In this document: positions 59,703 through 64,000 of the stretch, in pieces
Position numbering within the stretch: position 1 is the stretch's first letter
How the letters are laid out: each line of letters begins with the position of its first letter
Assembly: GCF_020080835.1 (NCBI RefSeq)
Contig: NC_058164.1
Span: forward strand, 9,449,666 to 9,513,665
DNA length: 64,000 nucleotides
Reading direction: 5' to 3'
DNA from: Cotesia glomerata
Lineage: Eukaryota > Arthropoda > Insecta > Hymenoptera > Braconidae
Notes under the pieces: generated by a model
The model's input: only the letters and a program-made list of their open reading frames with translations
Database searches by the model: none
What the model was told of the DNA's origin: nothing
Position numbers and translations under genes: made by a program

Positions 59703-59899
59703 AAATGATATTATTGTATTGAAAAAAAATTAACTTGATTCAAGAGAAAAATTCTTGAACCAAGAATATAATTTTGAAGAGGGTAATTGTCTTGAATCAA
59801 GACGAAAAATTCTTGAATCAAGTAAAATTTCCTTTAATCAAGAATATTAAGTTCTTCAAAATTATATACTTGATTCAAGAACATTTTTTTTTCTGTGTG
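59703..59899. repeat. CACAG-group repeat rich in CTTGATTCAAGA
   Basis: At least six copies of CTTGATTCAAGA or near variants, in both senses, ending TTTTTTTTTCTGTG. Related stretches: 4057-4260, 35196-35314 with 40183-40600, 48000-48175, 53385-53500. Confidence 0.6.
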
Positions 59900-61511
59900 G
59901 TTAAAAAATTTTTCACTTTAATTAAAAACTTTTTGTTAATAGGTTTAGGGAAAAAAATTTGTTTTTTAAATTGAATTATTATACAGAATATATAAAAATA
60001 ATAATCTAAAACTGCAATTTTTCAAGTTTCTTCATATTAAGCGCCCTGTTACAGTATAAAATGTTATTTTAGTATTTTTCTTTTCTTGAAACAATTCTTG
60101 AATCAATAAATTCATTTTTCTCAAAATAATTTTATTTGATCAAAAATATTTACCTAGAATTAAGTAGTTTTTTTCCCATCGCCTCAAAAAAATTCCACTT
60201 TGAAAATTACTCAACAATGAATCAATCAATTTAATCATAGGCCTGATAATTATTAATTAATTAATGTCAATAAATTTTTTCACCAACATGTAATTGAACC
60301 ATCATAAATTAATCTCAAGGATCCTTTGCTTACAAAATTAAATTTATTTTGTCTCAGACTCAAGTTCAGAAAGGGAAAAATAAAATGAAAATAGAAGTAG
60401 ATGTTAATCCATTAAATTTAAAATCGAAAAAAATGATTGAAGGCCAGCTGATATTTCTAACAAAACATTTGGTATTTAAACTTCCCCTCATTCGATAATT
60501 TAATAGGCGCGATGAGGGAAACAAAATAGGTATAGAATTTAGAAAAGCATTTCCTATGAGCTCGGATATATAAAATCCTCTAGTTTTCGAAATTTATCCC
60601 CAAAAAGGCGAGGGCGTACACATGACTCATGTGGATCCCCGTACACTGCCCCCTAATTCTCCACCGCATGCCCATCGAATTCTACACATTAAATGAAGGG
60701 TCTCCAGCATTTGAACTCTCCTGACAACTCGAGTTTTTCTTTTCTTTACCCCCTACTTTGATAGTAACTTGCCCCTTTTTCATTTATCCATCATCCTATG
60801 CAGTACCATACGATAGCAAATAACCAGCTCCCTACTAGTAGCACCATCAAAGATTTTCCGATCATCCGGAATCATTATAACATTCCAAATTGATATTGGC
60901 ATGTGGGTTATACTCGTTTTCATCTTTTACAGCTTTACTTATACTTACAAACTGAATTAAATTATGTCTCGTATAAATCAATCAATACGCCATAATTATT
61001 AAGTTTACACTTATCAGCAGTATAATTAATTAAAAAAATTAATAAATAACAATAAGAATGATAAATTATAAAACATAACAATCTACAATGTTGAAATTTT
61101 TTATTTAATTTCACTATGGGTGCATGCCATCGCTAGATCATGAGGAAATTTTTAAAAATTTTATGATCGTCATCATATTGTATTTTAAATATAAATTTAT
61201 ATTAAATTATCGTAGCTTTTCTGTAAATATTGAAAAACAAAAAGTTAACAAAAAAAAAAAAATATTAATAAAAGAAATTCTTTGTTATCAATAAAATATT
61301 TTTTGTGATTTAAAAAAACATTATCATAATTTGAATCAATTTTAGTTGAAAAAAAAAATTGCTCTATGTTAATTTATTGAAAAATTTTTAAATATTTCAT
61401 ACTAAAGTTTAAATAATCTAATTTATTTCAATTGATTTCAGTAAAACGCGTGTTAATATTTTCATATTGTCGCTTTAATTAATTGCATTATAGTAAATTT
61501 CATATTTTATC
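59900..61511. other. Intergenic or intronic DNA
   Basis: 60480-60900 is distinctly more complex and cytosine-rich; elsewhere AT-rich. No gene. It may hold regulatory sites for the zinc-finger gene. Confidence 0.4.
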
Positions 61512-61766
61512 ATATCGATACTGCCATTTTAATACGTCGTATCCCACAAAATTTGACATTGAATTTTTTTGAAAAATAGAATCACAACAATATTATGCAA
61601 GTCATATGAAAAATTTAAAGGTCAAATAGTTTAATAACTCTTTTTAAATAAATATTTTCATCCGTTGAATCCCATTTAATAAATTTTAAAAATGAACTGT
61701 TTTTACCGTCTGCTGTAAAATTTTCTAAATGTGGAATACGACGTATTAGAATGGCAGTATCGATAT
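61512..61766. mobile_element. Short TIR element (ATCGATACTGCCATT ends)
   Basis: TATCGATACTGCCATTTTAA at the left and its near inverse at the right, extending about 35 bp to GTCGTATCCCACA / TGTGGAATACGAC. It lies less than 200 bp upstream of the likely splice acceptor of the zinc-finger exon. Confidence 0.7.
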
Positions 61767-62026
61767 ACTGTAATTTAATTTACTTAAAATAAAAATTAAT
61801 CTAGCAATCGGAAAATATAGCCCGCCGATAATATCTACACCATAGTAAAGAGTGATTCGCATGAAAAGTGAAAATAAATATAAAATTTTGACAAAGTAGT
61901 AACTTCATCATAGTATTAATTGATATTTAAAAATTTGAACGTTTTATTCACAGAAAGCCAGAAACAATTAAAGCGGAGGTGGGTGACGCCGTCCGGTCGT
62001 AGGTGATTTCATCAGATAATCCAATT

Positions 62027-64000
62027 ATGACGTCCACCATGACACGTGAGAGAATGTTGATGCCGCCATCCAACGAACTAGACAGTGAGTGTTCAAGTGG
62101 TGGCGGTGATGATAATCATCATAGTCACAATAATCATAACAATCTTCATCATGATAATGACCAACATCAGCATCACCAACGTCATCATCATCATCATCAT
62201 CATCACCATCATCAAGTGGATCTTCGCCGACGATTGCAGACTGAGGACAATCTAGACTCGAGTAGCCCGAAAAAGCGTCGTAAGCAAACGACACCAGTTC
62301 GCGTACCAGCAACATTGATAACAACCGGCGATCAAATGGCATCCGAGGAAGATGATGACAACAACGATGACAACGGCCTGGTGGATGAGATCGACGACTT
62401 GGAGGGGGAAATTACATCAGCAGCTCATGAGAGCCACACCGAACGAGAATCAGACGATGAGTTCATTGATAAAGGTAAGCCTACGACACTTGTTAGTGAT
62501 CAGGGAATGTCTAAAGATGAAAATCTCAATACTGAATTCCGATGCTTACTTTGCGGTAGTTTGTTTGAAGATAAAGACACTTTGTTGTGTCATAGAGAAA
62601 GTGAACATGATACTAACAATTTGACGAGGCAGTCAATTACTCAAAGCCCGCTCTCGCAAAATTCTTTGCTACCTGTCGCCGTTAAAATTGAGCAGCAGGA
62701 TGAATCGTCTGATAATCCGGTGAATCTTTCCTCGGGTTTTAATTTAAACAATTTCACAAACACATGGGTGACGGGAGCAACGCAGCAAGCCCAAATACAG
62801 GAGTCAGAGTGGTCCAGTCAGAATTCATTAATGATTTCAGGTCAATTGTCGTGTTTACCTTATCCCAATGCTTTAACGCAGTATCTTCCTATTCCAACTT
62901 TTCCGATGACCGAAAGTGGACAGCTGCCGCGTAATGTAGTCGGCGGGTCAGCGCCCATTAGAATTTTCAACCCAGATGCTTACTGTGAGCTTTGTAACAA
63001 AGAATTTTGTAACAAGTACTTCCTAAAAACGCACAAAGCTAATAAACACGGTATCTATATTGATCAACCGTCGTCAAGTACACCTGGTGCGAATGATAAT
63101 GGATTATTAAGCTATCCTAATTCACTTTTTCCGTCAGTCAATATTAAAATCGAGCCACAGCAACAGCAGCCGCAGCTTCAGTTGTCGCAGCAACAGAAAT
63201 TAGAAACACCAGAAATCAGTCCGGTTTCAATGATTCCAACAATTCCTTGTGATATTTGCCAAAAAAGATTTAAAAATGAGGAATTGCTAAAGAAACACAA
63301 GCAAAAAGTTCATGTTGAACAGATTTCTGATCATACTGACTCCCAGTCGTTACCTGCTACTGGCCTGAGTGAAGATGATTGCAGAGAGATGCCATCATTC
63401 AATGCTAGTCCGAGTAATATTGAAGCTTTAGTTAAGCAAGATTACGGTATTGAGCAAGAAGATGCCAAATTTATGCCAGCGCCGAGACAGTTGTCACCAC
63501 AGCTGTGTCAACAACTTAGAGAATGCGGTTTCTCGGTTGATAAGCTTAGGTCATTGGGTGTTATCAATCCAGACGTATTCTGTGAGCTTTGCTGCAAAGA
63601 ATATTGCAATAAACACTTTTTACGAATTCACAAAATTAAAAGACACGGTATTCTGATGCAAAGTAATGGTAAGTCGCCGAACAATCCTGGAGCTGCTGCA
63701 TCCTGGCATCAGATACAAACAAGTCCTCTCAATTTGATCGTCAGCGATGCTCCGGCGGGTTCAGAGTCCACTGACAAGTCCGAAGATTACGAATGCAAGC
63801 CATGTAGCATCAGGTTTCAGACAATGGGTCTCTATGAAATGCACAAAAGTAAAATTCACGATACTGAAGAGCCTAAATCACCGATAGGTAATATGGAAAC
63901 CGAAGAAATCGACAGCGATCAACAACCACGCCCAGACACTATTTCCCAGAATCTTCAGAAATTACAGACAATGATTTTACAATTGAATGGCTTGAAGCCT
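62027..64000 (+). CDS. C2H2 zinc-finger protein, N-terminal 657+ residues (partial)
   Basis: Open from the ATG at 62027 to the window end without a stop. An acceptor (TTTATTCACAG, to about 61953) precedes it, so the 5' UTR continues upstream. The protein starts MTSTMTRERMLMPPSNE. It has a His-rich tract (about residues 32-64), a basic nuclear-localisation-like KKRRK near 83, an acidic stretch (about 105-150), then five Cys2His2 fingers at about 171, 319, 407, 518 and 588, separated by Gln/Ser-rich linkers. Fingers 2 and 4 are a duplicated type (AYCELCNKEFCNKYFL and VFCELCCKEYCNKHFL, each followed by a K-x-x-HGI ending), which sets this protein apart from ordinary finger arrays. Likely a nuclear DNA-binding regulator. 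I do not recognise the orthologue. A strong internal donor-like GTAAGC at 62475 is read through in frame and might be used alternatively. Confidence 0.85.
   Translation, partial: MTSTMTRERMLMPPSNELDSECSSGGGDDNHHSHNNHNNLHHDNDQHQHHQRHHHHHHHHHHQVDLRRRLQTEDNLDSSSPKKRRKQTTPVRVPATLITTGDQMASEEDDDNNDDNGLVDEIDDLEGEITSAAHESHTERESDDEFIDKGKPTTLVSDQGMSKDENLNTEFRCLLCGSLFEDKDTLLCHRESEHDTNNLTRQSITQSPLSQNSLLPVAVKIEQQDESSDNPVNLSSGFNLNNFTNTWVTGATQQAQIQESEWSSQNSLMISGQLSCLPYPNALTQYLPIPTFPMTESGQLPRNVVGGSAPIRIFNPDAYCELCNKEFCNKYFLKTHKANKHGIYIDQPSSSTPGANDNGLLSYPNSLFPSVNIKIEPQQQQPQLQLSQQQKLETPEISPVSMIPTIPCDICQKRFKNEELLKKHKQKVHVEQISDHTDSQSLPATGLSEDDCREMPSFNASPSNIEALVKQDYGIEQEDAKFMPAPRQLSPQLCQQLRECGFSVDKLRSLGVINPDVFCELCCKEYCNKHFLRIHKIKRHGILMQSNGKSPNNPGAAASWHQIQTSPLNLIVSDAPAGSESTDKSEDYECKPCSIRFQTMGLYEMHKSKIHDTEEPKSPIGNMETEEIDSDQQPRPDTISQNLQKLQTMILQLNGLKP

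Noticed and set aside
62025..62342. Asp-rich minus frame
   Set aside because: Antisense of the histidine-coding tract of the zinc-finger exon.

Overview
The window is eukaryotic nuclear DNA from an arthropod. It is very A+T-rich by eye, with spliced genes, dense inverted-repeat DNA transposons, a Copia retrotransposon, (TA)n and (GT)n microsatellites and one 100-base assembly gap (23377-23476). The genes seen (an insect-type ionotropic chemoreceptor relic, an RBBP6/SNAMA-like relic, a MADF-bearing Harbinger partner gene, a C2H2 zinc-finger protein) suggest an insect. A parasitoid wasp would fit the base composition and repeat load, but that is inference.

Layout. 1-3942: a 3.4 kb DNA transposon with about 500-bp terminal inverted repeats (TIRs), sitting in a TA microsatellite, carrying a broken transposase-like gene and a nested TTAA-flanked MITE. 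3943-7600: AT-rich, no gene seen. 7629-16014: a minus-strand ionotropic-receptor-like gene, wrecked by a nest of mobile elements. A CACGG-ended element (8956-15687) split one exon at a TA. That element in turn holds a PIF/Harbinger transposon (9008-13757, with DDE transposase and MADF partner gene), a hairpin MITE and a CACTG MITE. 16600-34400: repeats of a family marked by AACTTCCCGC ends and GAGCTC palindromes, an array of X-box-like motifs, an RBBP6-like pseudogene, tRNA-like segments and several MITEs. 34404-41041: a long-TIR element that received a young Copia element (35315-40182; LTRs identical by eye, TSD TATAT). 41111-44000: a second copy of the gap-associated repeat and a tRNA-like sequence. 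44000-62000: mostly AT-rich non-coding DNA with MITEs and scattered patches of higher G+C that may be regulatory or untranslated exons. 62027-64000: the first coding exon of a C2H2 zinc-finger protein, which runs off the window.

How it fits together. Only the zinc-finger gene looks like an intact host gene, and it is incomplete here. The chemoreceptor is dead by insertion. The Copia and Harbinger elements have full structures but carry frameshifts or stops. Many small elements share CAC-type ends and 2-bp target duplications (TA, TG or CA), which suggests one broad group of non-autonomous elements shaped much of the window.
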